In this document: piece by piece, positions 16,108 to 25,274 of the stretch
Numbering within the stretch: the stretch's first letter is position 1
Layout of the letters: every line of letters begins with the position of its first letter
Assembly (NCBI GenBank): GCA_031266345.1
Contig: JAISBD010000010.1
Span: forward strand, 1-32,461
Reading direction: 5' to 3'
DNA from: Puniceicoccales bacterium
GTDB taxonomy: Bacteria; Verrucomicrobiota; Verrucomicrobiia; Opitutales; JAIRKQ01
Length of the DNA stretch: 32,461 bases
Notes under the pieces: generated by a model
What the model was told of the DNA's origin: nothing
Databases searched by the model: none
The model's input: the letters and a program-made list of their open reading frames with translations, nothing else
Program-made: the position numbers and the translations under genes

Positions 16108-17586
16108 TCAATAACTTTTCGCCCAGATGGCGCGCCCCTTGCTCGCCTTCCCGGTAAATGGGCAAATCCCCTCCCCTTCTCCGCCAAAGGGCAGGCAGCG
16201 GATGGTCACGCCCAACTCCTCTTTGATGCGCTCTTCGACGGCGGGATCGCCGCTCCAATGGGCAGCTGCAAACCCAGTGGACTCCCTAAAATATGCAAAA
16301 AATTCAGCCTCGGAATCGATGCTAAGCGTATTTTCATCGCGGTATTTCATCGCCCGGGCATATAATTTTACTTGGATATCGTCGAGTAGGGCACGGAATG
16401 TGGCGACAAAAGCGTTCCGCTCGCATTGCTGTTTGCCAGCCCTGATTGCATCGCGGCGCGAAAAACATAGGGAATTCATCCCGATGTCGCGCATGCCAAT
16501 CTCAATCACCACCGGAACGCCCTTCTTTACGTAGCTCCAGAATTTTTCCCCGCCGCGCAAGTCGCGCTCATCGACTTCCATGGATATTTCTCCGTCCCCT
16601 TCCAGTTCCCGCTTCAATGCGGTGCAATACTCCAAAACAGCGGCCTTGCTTGATTCGTTAAAAATTGGTAAAATAACACCCTGGAGAGGTGCAAGTTTTG
16701 GCGGTAGGACGAGTCCATCGTCGTCGGAATGTGCCATGATAAGCCCGCCAATCAGTCGCGTGGATACCCCCCAGGACGTCGTCCAGCCATATTCTTCCAC
16801 ACCTTCTCCGTTGATAAATTTTATAGCCGAAGCCCTGGCAAAATTTTGTCCTAAAAAGTGCGATGTGCCCGCTTGCAAGGCCTTCCTATCCTGCATCATC
16901 GCCTCTATGCAATAGGTGTGGACGGCACCGGGGAATCGCTCACTGTCAGATTTTTTACCGCAAATGACCGGCATGGCCATGTATTCCTCCGCAAAAATGC
17001 GGTACATCTCCAGCATATTTAAAGTCTCTTCGAGCGCCTCCGCCGAAGAGGAATGAACACTGTGTCCCTCCTGCCAAAGGAATTCGGTCGTGCGCAAAAA
17101 TAGGCGGGGGCGCATCTCCCAGCGCACAACGTTTGCCCATTGGTTAATTTTCAAGGGCAAGTCGCGGTAGGACTTCACCCACTTTGCGAAAGATTCCCCT
17201 ATGATGGTCTCCGATGTCGGCCTGACGACCAGTGCTTCCTCCAGCGGAGAAGCGGGGATTAGGTGTCCATTTCCATCGGCTTGCAGGCGGGAGTGGGTCA
17301 CAACGGCACATTCCTTTGCGAAACCTTTCACGTGCTCGGCTTCCTTCTCTAGGAATCGCAGCGGAATAAGTAGCGGGAAATAGGCATTTTTATAGCCGGC
17401 TTTCTTTATCATCTTGTCAAAAATTTTCTGCATACTTTCCCAAAGAGCATATCCCCAGGGCTTGATCACCATGCAACCGCGGACGGAACTAGCTTCGGCC
17501 AAATCCGCTGCCCTTATGACCTGCTGATACCACTCGGGATAATCCTGGTCACGGCGCGGGTTAATTGCGCTGCGTTCGATAATCAT
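16108..17586 (-). CDS. proS: Prolyl-tRNA synthetase, short (archaeal/eukaryotic-like) form
   Basis: A class II synthetase charging tRNA-Pro. The 492-residue length without the bacterial insertion domain, the beginning DQDYPEWYQQVIRAADLAE, GCMVIKPWGYALWE and the C-terminal ICPFTGKASKG followed by AIWAKSY identify the ProS type 3 form, as in archaea, eukaryotes and a scattered set of bacteria. Motif 2 is visible around NQWANVVRWEMRPRLFLRTTEFLWQEGH (read as two adjacent blocks), and motif 3 near GWTTSWGVSTRLIGGLIM. The ATG at 17586 (MIIERSAINP) is chosen over a TTG nine codons upstream. About 117 bp of AT-rich DNA separate it from the divergent PilM-like gene. Confidence 0.95.
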   Translation of the reverse strand: MIIERSAINPRRDQDYPEWYQQVIRAADLAEASSVRGCMVIKPWGYALWESMQKIFDKMIKKAGYKNAYFPLLIPLRFLEKEAEHVKGFAKECAVVTHSRLQADGNGHLIPASPLEEALVVRPTSETIIGESFAKWVKSYRDLPLKINQWANVVRWEMRPRLFLRTTEFLWQEGHSVHSSSAEALEETLNMLEMYRIFAEEYMAMPVICGKKSDSERFPGAVHTYCIEAMMQDRKALQAGTSHFLGQNFARASAIKFINGEGVEEYGWTTSWGVSTRLIGGLIMAHSDDDGLVLPPKLAPLQGVILPIFNESSKAAVLEYCTALKRELEGDGEISMEVDERDLRGGEKFWSYVKKGVPVVIEIGMRDIGMNSLCFSRRDAIRAGKQQCERNAFVATFRALLDDIQVKLYARAMKYRDENTLSIDSEAEFFAYFRESTGFAAAHWSGDPAVEERIKEELGVTIRCLPFGGEGEGICPFTGKASKGRAIWAKSY

Positions 17587-17703
17587 TGGAATAGTAAAAA
17601 AAATGACTTTCAATTTTACGAGAAAAATTTTAGTCAGTCTGCAAAAGATTAAAAAAAGTAAGCTTGATTAAATTTATAAATTTTGCAAAATGCTGGTTTC
17701 CAG

Positions 17704-19314
17704 ATGAAAGATAGTGCCATCATGCGGTGCGGAACAAATTTCCTGACACTTGCCACATTTAACGGTGATGGGGAATTTACCGATGCGCTGTCCTGCCCCA
17801 TACACCACAATGATAGTGGCGATGAGGCGTGGTTGAGTGCCCTATCGAAAACAATTGAGGGGATAGGGGCTGATTTTAGGTCGAATACGGTGCTCGTTAT
17901 CCCTCCAAATAATAAAATCTTTGCCAAATATCTCGAGTTGCCGGAGGTCGATAGGGGCAATTACAGGCAAGCTCTAAAGTTTGAATTTCAACGAAATTTC
18001 CCGGGGAGCGAAGAGGAATGGGTATGGGATACTTACCGCCACGGGAACGGGCGCACCGGATCATTTGTGGTAGCCATGCAGAGGGTTTTTGCCGAGCGCC
18101 TGCTGGACGTCCTACTCAGACAGAAGGTGAATTTTTCCTACCTTTGTCCGGAAATAGTTTTGAGCGCCATCGCACTGCAGGGCTACACCAAAAAGGATAG
18201 CAACGCCATGCTGTTGCACATCGGCGGTGAAACATCGCTCATATCGATAAGCGGAAAAAATGCCCACCACATGCGCATGTTGCCGCTAGCGTTCGATTGG
18301 GTCGACGACCAAATATCAACTTCCCAGCAAATACCTACCCCCGATGCCCGCAAAATAAAACTCGAATACGCACAGAGGTCCAGCCAAAGTCCCGCGGGAC
18401 TGACTTTTATCACCTATTACATAAGGCAATTTGCGAGCAAGGTGCAGCAGGAGCTCAAGCGCTCGGAGCTATTTTTCTGCAGAACATTCAGCCAATCGTC
18501 GGTAAATGAGATAATTTTGAGCGGCAAATGCACGGACATAGCGACGTTTTCCGATGTCCTCGTAGAATTGAACTCCGACACAAAAATAGAGATGGCGGCC
18601 AACGCAATGAAGAGTGTTTTCGGCCAATCACTTGACGCTGCCAAGCGGAGCGTGCTGTCCCACAACATATTCACCTACGTCGGTGCGAGTTCCTGCATAT
18701 TGGAGAACAGGACTAAGCTGATAAATTTATTTTCGGAAGATTTTAAAAATCAGATATCGTTTCAGCGCAGACATCCGCGCTACATGGCCGCGACGGTGAT
18801 TATCGTTTTTGCTTCCATCCTGGGATTGAAACTGCTTTCCCAAAATGTCAATTTCCTTGAACTAAAAAAACTTGCGCTGGAGGCTAAGTTGCGCGAATCC
18901 ACCTTAGATGCGCAAAAATATCAGGAGGCGATGACGGCCGAGCGCAAATTGCGCGAATCCATAGAGAAAATCAAGGATTCCCTATATTCTCAGGATGCGT
19001 GGATTGGGCTATTCAGCGACCTGCAAAAGTCCATTAGGGTATTGAAAACGGCATGGATAGACAGCCTAAAATGGAACGATTTCGCGGATGGCGAACGTAG
19101 GAATGCCATACATGTTGCGGCGAAGATGTTCGTGAACGACGAGCGAAAATTGGAGGAGGTAGGCGGTGACATAGAAAAATTTTTGAACTTGCTCAGGCAA
19201 TCCTCCGGCGTTGCGGAGACCATGAACACAGTCATAGCGCCCATGGAAAACAGGGTGCTAGCTTTTTCGTTTGACATTCGATTAAATCAGGATTTTCAAA
19301 TACTTGCGCAATGA
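17704..19314 (+). CDS. PilM-like actin-fold protein fused to a PilN-like segment
   Basis: A 536-residue protein resembling PilM (Amuc_1101-type), the cytoplasmic actin-like scaffold of type IV pilus machines. VLVIPPNNKIFAKYLELP and YRQALKFEFQRNFPGSEEEW match the PilM interface region; AMLLHIGGETSLISISG is the second phosphate-binding-like strand pair. A single membrane segment near residues 360-380 (TVIIVFASILGLKLL) is followed by a coiled coil and a small periplasmic domain, as in PilN or the GspL family. The ATG at 17704 is preferred; a TTG seven codons upstream lacks a ribosome-binding site. The stop overlaps the start of the next gene (ATGA), so both belong to one operon. It is likely to work with the GspE/PilB ATPase encoded 3.6 kb to the left. 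Confidence 0.75.
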   Translation: MKDSAIMRCGTNFLTLATFNGDGEFTDALSCPIHHNDSGDEAWLSALSKTIEGIGADFRSNTVLVIPPNNKIFAKYLELPEVDRGNYRQALKFEFQRNFPGSEEEWVWDTYRHGNGRTGSFVVAMQRVFAERLLDVLLRQKVNFSYLCPEIVLSAIALQGYTKKDSNAMLLHIGGETSLISISGKNAHHMRMLPLAFDWVDDQISTSQQIPTPDARKIKLEYAQRSSQSPAGLTFITYYIRQFASKVQQELKRSELFFCRTFSQSSVNEIILSGKCTDIATFSDVLVELNSDTKIEMAANAMKSVFGQSLDAAKRSVLSHNIFTYVGASSCILENRTKLINLFSEDFKNQISFQRRHPRYMAATVIIVFASILGLKLLSQNVNFLELKKLALEAKLRESTLDAQKYQEAMTAERKLRESIEKIKDSLYSQDAWIGLFSDLQKSIRVLKTAWIDSLKWNDFADGERRNAIHVAAKMFVNDERKLEEVGGDIEKFLNLLRQSSGVAETMNTVIAPMENRVLAFSFDIRLNQDFQILAQ

Positions 19315-20216
19315 AAAAACTATTTTTTAGACGCCACAAATTGTTCTTCGTATCGCTGTTCATTTTTGCGGTATGCGAATTAATTTTGGTAAAACGCTGT
19401 GCCCAATATTGGCATAGGGAAATCAACCTTTCCGAAGAAATCAAAGCCATGGATGGCATTCTCGTAGATAAGACGAAGTCCCTGCCGGAGGGGTATGGGG
19501 AGAGGGAGCGGATGGCCAACGGCGATGTGCAGAAGTATAGGAGCTTTGTGGCGGACACTTGGCTGAACATAGCGAAGCGCGAGCGCGACAATGAGATGAT
19601 TGCCCAGCCATCCACCAATGTGGCACTCTTCTTTGAGATCTCCGATTTTGTCACTCAGAATCGGGAGTTGTGCGATTCTCTGGGGATATCCTACGACCAG
19701 GACTACACCTTCGGCTTCAGTGACTATTTCAACAAAAAGGAACAGCCGCTCAGCGATGAAATTTTGCGCATACACCGACAAAAAGAGCATATCAAGATGA
19801 TTTTGAAGCATTTGTTCGAAGCGCGGGCGGTATACTTGCGCATAGAGAGCATCGAGCGGGGTACCGCCGACGGGGCTACGGATTCCAGGACCAACGATGT
19901 TTTTATTTCCAATGAGCGGCGGATAGAATCCGAGGACCTGCAGAGCGACGTGTATCGATTTACCTTTGAAACTTTCACGGGTACTTTCCGTAAATTTTTA
20001 AATGGTCTAAGGAATTCCGAAATACCGCTCATAGTGCGCGGCATTGAGGTGGAGCCGTGCAAGCAGACGCATTTAAACAAGCAAACTCAGGGGTTTTTGC
20101 TCCGCGGTGCCCCATCGAAATACACAGTAACGCTGGAAATCATCAATCTTCCGAATGACCTGACGCGGCGCTACCGGCGCGACGCCAGATACATCCGCCG
20201 CCGAGCTATCTCGTAA
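19311..20216 (+). CDS. PilO-like / Amuc_1100-type membrane-anchored protein
   Basis: A 301-residue protein with a positively charged start (MKKLFFRRHK), one membrane anchor at about residues 11-28 (LFFVSLFIFAVCELILVK), a coiled-coil stretch and a periplasmic region with two alpha-beta halves (around VALFFEISDFVTQNRELCDSL and RFTFETFTGTFRKFLNGL). Size, topology and its place after a PilM/PilN gene match PilO and the Akkermansia Amuc_1100 protein. Sequence identity cannot be judged by eye, so the family call is moderate. It ends with a basic tail. A hairpin follows the stop. The expected secretin (PilQ-type) gene is not in the window. Confidence 0.6.
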   Translation: MKKLFFRRHKLFFVSLFIFAVCELILVKRCAQYWHREINLSEEIKAMDGILVDKTKSLPEGYGERERMANGDVQKYRSFVADTWLNIAKRERDNEMIAQPSTNVALFFEISDFVTQNRELCDSLGISYDQDYTFGFSDYFNKKEQPLSDEILRIHRQKEHIKMILKHLFEARAVYLRIESIERGTADGATDSRTNDVFISNERRIESEDLQSDVYRFTFETFTGTFRKFLNGLRNSEIPLIVRGIEVEPCKQTHLNKQTQGFLLRGAPSKYTVTLEIINLPNDLTRRYRRDARYIRRRAIS

Positions 20217-20241
20217 CTTTGGCAAGATATTTTGCTAAAGT
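20216..20241 (+). terminator. Hairpin after the pilus-like operon
   Basis: ACTTTGGCAA (20216-20225) pairs with TTGCTAAAGT (20232-20241), ten pairs with one G-U, around a 6-nt loop. It is followed by an A-run, not a T-run, on the plus strand, so it is not a classical intrinsic terminator. It may stabilise the 3' end. Confidence 0.45.
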
Positions 20242-20327
20242 AAAAAAAATTAAAATTTTCCCCGGAAAACACTGCGGAATTTACATTTTAAATTGATCCT
20301 ACCAGGTGACAGCCTAGGGCTTTTAAA

Positions 20328-20370
20328 TTTTCTATCATTTTAGAAAAAAATTTTCTATCATTTTAGAAAA
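20328..20370. promoter_or_regulatory. Two tandem copies of a 20-bp palindrome
   Basis: TTTTCTATCATTTTAGAAAA occurs at 20328-20347 and again at 20351-20370, centres 23 bp apart. Each copy is itself an inverted repeat (TTTTCTA / TAGAAAA). Two helical turns apart and about 65 bp before the next start codon, they look like a paired operator, though AT-richness permits chance pairing. Confidence 0.5.
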
Positions 20371-20434
20371 ATTATGTGAAATTTTGTTAAAAAACTTGAA
20401 AATTTTGAAAATTTTGTTACACCAGTACCTTACT

Positions 20435-20734
20435 ATGGCAAATGTACAATTGAGAGTAAGAGCTTGGCAGGATGCACAGGGGGTAACCTATTCCCATTCT
20501 GCTTCCGCTGACAATCTCTTTCAAAGTCTATCGCAGGATGAGGTGGGGGTGATACAGCGGCACTTTAGTGAGCACCCTCCGGTGGATGGGTATCGTCACT
20601 ACGATATTAACCTGTCGCAGAGCAAAATTTTTTCCTGCAATATTCATGCGAGAGTGGTGGATGTAACCGCAGCCAATGGGGCAATCATACCCCAGAGAAC
20701 CTGCACCCTCAAAAAAGTTTCGATGAAAGATTAA
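20435..20734 (+). CDS. Hypothetical 99-aa protein
   Basis: The ATG at 20435 gives MANVQLRVRAWQDAQG and a 99-residue soluble-looking protein with no signal peptide, no membrane segment and no family I recognise. It is rich in beta-type stretches (YRHYDINLSQSKIFSC, IHARVVDVTAANG). No clear Shine-Dalgarno precedes the start, as for several genes here. The twin palindromes upstream suggest separate regulation. The opposite-strand frames here are less plausible because they begin or end in the non-coding gap. It could also be spurious. Confidence 0.5.
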   Translation: MANVQLRVRAWQDAQGVTYSHSASADNLFQSLSQDEVGVIQRHFSEHPPVDGYRHYDINLSQSKIFSCNIHARVVDVTAANGAIIPQRTCTLKKVSMKD

Positions 20735-20818
20735 CATACTTGAAAGCGCGGGATGCAAAGCATTGGGAGCGCCCCAGCGAAATTGGCACGTTTGAAAATT
20801 TTCGTAAAATAAATGGAA

Positions 20819-20850
20819 ATTTTCCCGTCTTTTTCCTGGGAAGGGAAAAT
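20819..20850 (+). terminator. Hairpin in the gap before dnaG
   Basis: ATTTTCCC (20819-20826) pairs with GGGAAAAT (20843-20850), 8 bp around a pyrimidine-rich 16-nt loop. No T-run follows. An inverted pair AAGTTTCG (20884-20891) and CGAAACTT (20954-20961) lies further on. The function is unknown; it is either an end of the 99-aa gene transcript or part of the dnaG leader. Confidence 0.3.
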
Positions 20851-21018
20851 GCCCCAATGGAGCCGGTCAGCGGTGCTAGGGTGAAGTTTCGATAAATTTA
20901 TTGCCACGCTGCGAATTTTTGTTTTGCATTTTCCGCCACGAAAGTTAAAGAAGCGAAACTTGATTGCATCGAATGCCAAAAAGTCAGGGGCATAAAAATT
21001 TTTAACCGTAGTGAAAGT

Positions 21019-22860
21019 TTGATAGCACGCGAATGTTTAGAGCATATGAAGGAGGCCGTCGACATATGCGACGTGATCTCCCCCTACGTCAATTTGAAGA
21101 AGTGTGGAGCAAATTGGCGCGGGCTCAGCCCATTCAATAGCGAGAAAACACCATCTTTTTTTGTGATGCCAGCGAGAAAGATGTTTAGGTGCTTCAGCAG
21201 CGGTAACGCGGGGGATATTTTCCGATTTATCCAGCTAAAAGAGAATGTTTCATTCTGCGAAGCTGCCGAAATCATCGCGAATAGATTCAACATTCCGCTA
21301 AAATTTGATTCGCGGTCCCACGGTGACCAGCCAGCGGAGTTCTCCAAGAAAGATTTATTCACCATAAATGAGCTTGCAAATGTTTTTTTTACAAAAAGTT
21401 TTCACGGCAATGATGCTGCGGGGCAAAAAATACGGCACTATTGGACGGAGGTGCGGCAATTCAGCCTTGAAACAGCTAATAGGCAGGGCATAGGGCTTTG
21501 TAAAAATGATGAAAAATGTCTGATCGATGCCCTAGTGCGGCACAAACTGCCGATCGCCGCCATCAAACAATCGGGATTGTTCTACGCAAAAGATGAGGAC
21601 GATGTGGCGACCTATAGGCTGAGATTTAGGTTCAGGTTGACCATGCCGATTCGGGATATTCAGGGCAGAATTGTCGGATTTTCGGCGAGGATAGTGGAGG
21701 GCCTGCCGGCGGAAATGCTGGATGCAAAGTACGTAAATTCCCCGGAGACGCCGATTTTTCGCAAGAGTAACATTCTCTTTGGGCTCCACGAAGCCAGGCT
21801 GCACATCGGCGCGGCGGAGCAATTTTGGCTCGTGGAGGGGCCATTCGATGTTTTCCGCTGCTGGGAGGCTGGGATGTTGACGGCAATCGCTCCACAGGGC
21901 ACAGCCATAGGCGATGCCCAATTGTCCACCTTGCGGCGCTATTCACCAAATTTGAATTGCCTCTTGGATGGGGATGACGCCGGCTTGCGGGCGGCGGACA
22001 GGTTGCTACCCATGGCGATGGCAGCGGGCTTGGAAGCAAAATTTTATGTCCTGCCGAAGGGCGAAGATCCGGATAGTTTTTTTAAAAAGCAGGGAAAAAA
22101 TATCGCCCTATTCCTCGAATCGGGCATCTCCGCCATGGAATTCGCAGCCAAACGCTACTTCCCTGACGCGGCAAAGATGTCAAGCCAAAATAAGGCGGAT
22201 GCTTTGCAAAAAGTTTACGAAATAATAGCAAGTTCAGATTCCTCCATCGTGCACGAATCTCTCCTCGATGAAGTTTCCCGCATCGGCAACTTCGACCGCC
22301 GCGCCTTGGCACAGGACTTTGCCACCTTCTATCAGAGAAAAAAATTTAATAGCCCGCTGCCAATAAAATCTTCCATCGAAAGTAACAATGTGGCTGTGCG
22401 CAAGCTCGACAGCGCAGAATCGCAGCTATTGGCGATCATTTTGTCCGATGTGCAATTGGGGAAAAAAATCGCAGCGGTGCTTGACGTGGAGCTGGTCGAC
22501 GCCGATGCTTCACCGGAGGCCGCCATCCTTGTCAAAATATTGAGCGAAATCGCTGAAAATTTGTGGGAGGGCATGGAGGCGCTAAATAATTCCGCCACCT
22601 TCTCCGAGGAGGAAAAAAATATTGCCTACTCGGTTTTGGCGGATTTTAACTGCGAGGGCGATCCCCAAACTTTCGCTAATTTAAGCTTCTCAACGCTGCA
22701 TTCTAGGTTTATCAAGAAGAAAATAAATGAGCTAAATGAAAAAATTAGTAAAATTTCTCTTGACGAAAAAGAAATGTTAAGAAATCTCCAGCGTGATAAG
22801 ATGTATTTGCGTGGAAAATTATTGAGGCCTCCATGGATTGATGTGGGTATGAGGGACTAA
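21019..22860 (+). CDS. dnaG: DNA primase
   Basis: It makes RNA primers at the replication fork. The 613-residue protein has the usual order: N-terminal zinc-type domain, RNA-polymerase core, TOPRIM domain with [10 protein letters not shown] near residue 272 and LDGDDAG near 314, and a helical C-terminal part that would bind DnaB. The TTG at 21019 is taken as the start because [19 protein letters not shown] lines up with the conserved beginning of DnaG; the first in-frame ATG (21046) would cut this helix. The zinc-binding motif is eroded: positions that normally hold Cys, His, Cys, Cys read Ser37, Asn40, Cys58, Ser61 ([13 protein letters not shown] and [10 protein letters not shown]). The surrounding scaffold is intact, so it is probably functional with a zinc-less domain. 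Its stop shares one base with the rpoD start. Confidence 0.95.
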   Translation: MIARECLEHMKEAVDICDVISPYVNLKKCGANWRGLSPFNSEKTPSFFVMPARKMFRCFSSGNAGDIFRFIQLKENVSFCEAAEIIANRFNIPLKFDSRSHGDQPAEFSKKDLFTINELANVFFTKSFHGNDAAGQKIRHYWTEVRQFSLETANRQGIGLCKNDEKCLIDALVRHKLPIAAIKQSGLFYAKDEDDVATYRLRFRFRLTMPIRDIQGRIVGFSARIVEGLPAEMLDAKYVNSPETPIFRKSNILFGLHEARLHIGAAEQFWLVEGPFDVFRCWEAGMLTAIAPQGTAIGDAQLSTLRRYSPNLNCLLDGDDAGLRAADRLLPMAMAAGLEAKFYVLPKGEDPDSFFKKQGKNIALFLESGISAMEFAAKRYFPDAAKMSSQNKADALQKVYEIIASSDSSIVHESLLDEVSRIGNFDRRALAQDFATFYQRKKFNSPLPIKSSIESNNVAVRKLDSAESQLLAIILSDVQLGKKIAAVLDVELVDADASPEAAILVKILSEIAENLWEGMEALNNSATFSEEEKNIAYSVLADFNCEGDPQTFANLSFSTLHSRFIKKKINELNEKISKISLDEKEMLRNLQRDKMYLRGKLLRPPWIDVGMRD

Positions 22861-24557
22861 TGAGCAAACCAAGTGGTGACAGCAATGATAAGGGCGATAT
22901 AAATTCGCGCATACAGTCATTAATTAGGCTGGCACGGGAGCGCGGCTATGTTGCCCTTCAGGATATAAACGACATCCTGCCGGAAACCATCACAAATACT
23001 CAGGAAATCGAGAATGTCATGAACATTCTCGAAAATCTCGACATCGAAATACTGGATGCCGACGAAATCGAGCAATACCAAAGCAGGGTTCAGAGTGAGT
23101 TGCGGGTGCCGCTGAGCAGCACGAGTGAGGCCATCGAAGACCCGGTCAGGATGTATCTGCGCCAAATGGGGCAGGTGCCGCTGCTGACCCGTGACCAGGA
23201 AGTAGCCATATCGAAACGCATTGAACGCGAGGAACTTAAGGCCCAAGACGAATTATTTTCGATTCACCTCACCGCAGAGTTTCAGATAAATCTCGCCGAA
23301 AAATTGCTCCAGCGCGAGGAACGATTTGACAAGGTGGTGCTGGATAAAAAGATAGAGAGCCGCGATGCATACTATAAAATGCTTATCCGCGCCGTTCAGG
23401 ATAGCAAAATGTTGCTTGAAAGCGTCAAGTCGACGTGGAAAACGATGCAGGGTTGCACCGACGAAAGTGAAGCGAGGAAGCTGAATTTCCGGCTGAAACA
23501 ATTTCAAATGCAACTTAAAACTGTCCTCAAGCGATTTTGCTTCAAGATGAAGATTTTCGAAGAGCCAATATTGGTGAGCCTGAGAGCGGATTTGCGCCAA
23601 ATTGAACAGCTATATGCCGATCTGGGGCGGTCGAAAAAATTAGCGGCGGAAGGGGATGAGTTGCAGCTGGCCACCGTGGAGCGCATACAAAAGGCGTTGA
23701 AAAATTTTGAGCTGAAATACGAAGTGGAGCCGGACCGCCTGGTGACGATCGTGGGCGCGTTCAAAGAGCACATGAAGGAGGCATATCAGGCCAAGCGGGA
23801 AATGGTGGAAGCAAACTTGCGCCTGGTGATAAGTATCGCCAAGAAATATACGAACCGCGGTCTGTCCTTCCTCGATTCCATCCAGGAAGGCAACATGGGG
23901 CTGATGAAGGCCGTCGAAAAGTTCGAATATCGCCGCGGCTACAAATTTTCCACCTACGCCACTTGGTGGATTCGGCAGGCGATTACGCGCTCCATCGCCG
24001 ACCAAGCCAGGACAATCCGCATACCGGTGCACATGATCGAAACATTGAATAAGGTCATGCAGGCGCAGAAGCAGCTCATACAAGAATTGGGCCACGAACC
24101 AACGGCTGAAGATGTGGCCAGGGAAGTTAAGATGCCGGTGGACCGCGTGCAAACCATAATGAAGATGGCACAGCAGCCCATCTCTCTGCAGAACCCCGTC
24201 GGCGATGGCGAAGATTCTAGTTTCGGCGACTTCATTGAGGACAAAAGTGCGGAAAATCCCTACGACATGACCGCGTTTAGCCTGCTCCGTGAAAAACTCA
24301 GCACCGTACTCAGCAGCCTGACTGAGCGAGAACGGGAAGTATTGGCACTGCGCTTTGGGCTGAAAGATGGCTACAGCCGCACGCTGGAAGAGGTTGGCCA
24401 GATGTTCAACGTTACCCGCGAGAGGATCAGGCAAATCGAAGCTAAAGCTCTTAGAAAAATGCGGCATCCAACGAGAATTCGTCAGCTTAACGGATTCTTT
24501 GATAACGAATTGCACTCTGCCGGTCCAGGGTTTGAGGACTTTACCGTAGAAAATTAA
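22860..24557 (+). CDS. rpoD: RNA polymerase primary sigma factor
   Basis: The housekeeping sigma-70. The 565-residue protein shows region 1.1 ([20 protein letters not shown], then ILPE), region 1.2 ([21 protein letters not shown]), a non-conserved insert of about 170 residues, region 2 with [20 protein letters not shown] and [20 protein letters not shown], region 3, and region 4 with [15 protein letters not shown] and the helix-turn-helix [20 protein letters not shown]. The start ATG overlaps the dnaG stop by one base (TAATG), giving the classical dnaG-rpoD pair of the macromolecular synthesis operon, without rpsU. Confidence 0.98.
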   Translation: MSKPSGDSNDKGDINSRIQSLIRLARERGYVALQDINDILPETITNTQEIENVMNILENLDIEILDADEIEQYQSRVQSELRVPLSSTSEAIEDPVRMYLRQMGQVPLLTRDQEVAISKRIEREELKAQDELFSIHLTAEFQINLAEKLLQREERFDKVVLDKKIESRDAYYKMLIRAVQDSKMLLESVKSTWKTMQGCTDESEARKLNFRLKQFQMQLKTVLKRFCFKMKIFEEPILVSLRADLRQIEQLYADLGRSKKLAAEGDELQLATVERIQKALKNFELKYEVEPDRLVTIVGAFKEHMKEAYQAKREMVEANLRLVISIAKKYTNRGLSFLDSIQEGNMGLMKAVEKFEYRRGYKFSTYATWWIRQAITRSIADQARTIRIPVHMIETLNKVMQAQKQLIQELGHEPTAEDVAREVKMPVDRVQTIMKMAQQPISLQNPVGDGEDSSFGDFIEDKSAENPYDMTAFSLLREKLSTVLSSLTEREREVLALRFGLKDGYSRTLEEVGQMFNVTRERIRQIEAKALRKMRHPTRIRQLNGFFDNELHSAGPGFEDFTVEN

Positions 24558-24618
24558 AATTTTAATGTTGTAAACTTCACGTTTTTATTAAAATGTTAGA
24601 ATTCAACCGAGGGCTGAA

Positions 24619-25263
24619 TTGGCTAACGATAATTCCGAGTTCAATTTTTTGTTTGATGATTTCGGCGACCAGTCGGCTTTTACATGGTCCGAAAGCAGGG
24701 GGCAGATGTACTTGGCCTGCATCGATGCAAGCGTACACAGATTTTACGATCTCTACATTAGGAGTCGCCACGTCGCCAATCACCTCGACTTCATTTTCGC
24801 GAGGATGAACTGGGGCAAGAGGCATGACCGAATGAATAAATCAAGGCTGTGGAGCGGGAATATGGAAATAGCGACTTTTCACAGCAGCCCCTTGAATATC
24901 GCACTCTGGGCGATTTTCGCTTTTTTGGAGAATGTTTTCGATGCCACAACGACCTGCGAATCCTCCCTATCGCGGCGGCAGTATTTTAACGTAAACAAGC
25001 TGATAAATGGAATTTTTCGCGAATCGACATGCGGCATGTTCTCCATAGATTCCATGAATTATGTCCTTGCCACATGCCATTTTAAGAAGGTTGTAGGGGA
25101 AGTGAACGATGCGCTCTCCATGTGCAATGAACTGCTCTCCTCCGCGAGGGAGAGGGAGGATGATATCCTGCTCGACTTAGCGACGGACTTGCGCACCGCC
25201 ATGTTTGACATGCGCGAACTATCCTGGCAAGCCCTGTTATTCTGCGACTCAGTGGCGGAATAA
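24619..25263 (+). CDS. Hypothetical 214-aa protein downstream of rpoD
   Basis: The TTG at 24619 is preceded by GAGGG seven bases upstream, one of the better ribosome-binding sites in the window, and begins MANDNSEFNFLFDDFGDQ. The protein is soluble-looking, alpha-helical and rich in aromatic residues. It includes WSESRGQMYLACIDAS and a C-terminal helix pair (LSSAREREDDILLDLATDL). No known domain is recognised. It lies 61 bp after rpoD on the same strand and may be co-transcribed. Its stop codon lies inside a perfect palindrome that probably ends transcription. The uninterrupted length and lack of a better overlapping frame support it as a real gene. Confidence 0.7.
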   Translation: MANDNSEFNFLFDDFGDQSAFTWSESRGQMYLACIDASVHRFYDLYIRSRHVANHLDFIFARMNWGKRHDRMNKSRLWSGNMEIATFHSSPLNIALWAIFAFLENVFDATTTCESSLSRRQYFNVNKLINGIFRESTCGMFSIDSMNYVLATCHFKKVVGEVNDALSMCNELLSSAREREDDILLDLATDLRTAMFDMRELSWQALLFCDSVAE

Positions 25264-25271
25264 ATTCCGCC
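25254..25271. terminator. Perfect palindrome, probable bidirectional terminator
   Basis: GGCGGAATAAATTCCGCC is an 18-bp perfect inverted repeat containing the stop codon of the 214-aa gene, 4 bp from the stop of the convergent ferredoxin. T-richness after it is weak on the plus strand (TTCCTATT). Confidence 0.5.
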
Positions 25272-25274
25272 TTC

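Noticed and set aside
20731..20979. 82-codon minus-strand frame between the 99-aa gene and dnaG
   Set aside because: No start signal, crosses two inverted repeats, and has no recognised domain.
23640..24515. 291-codon minus-strand open frame
   Set aside because: It is entirely antisense to the conserved sigma factor rpoD and shows no domain of its own.
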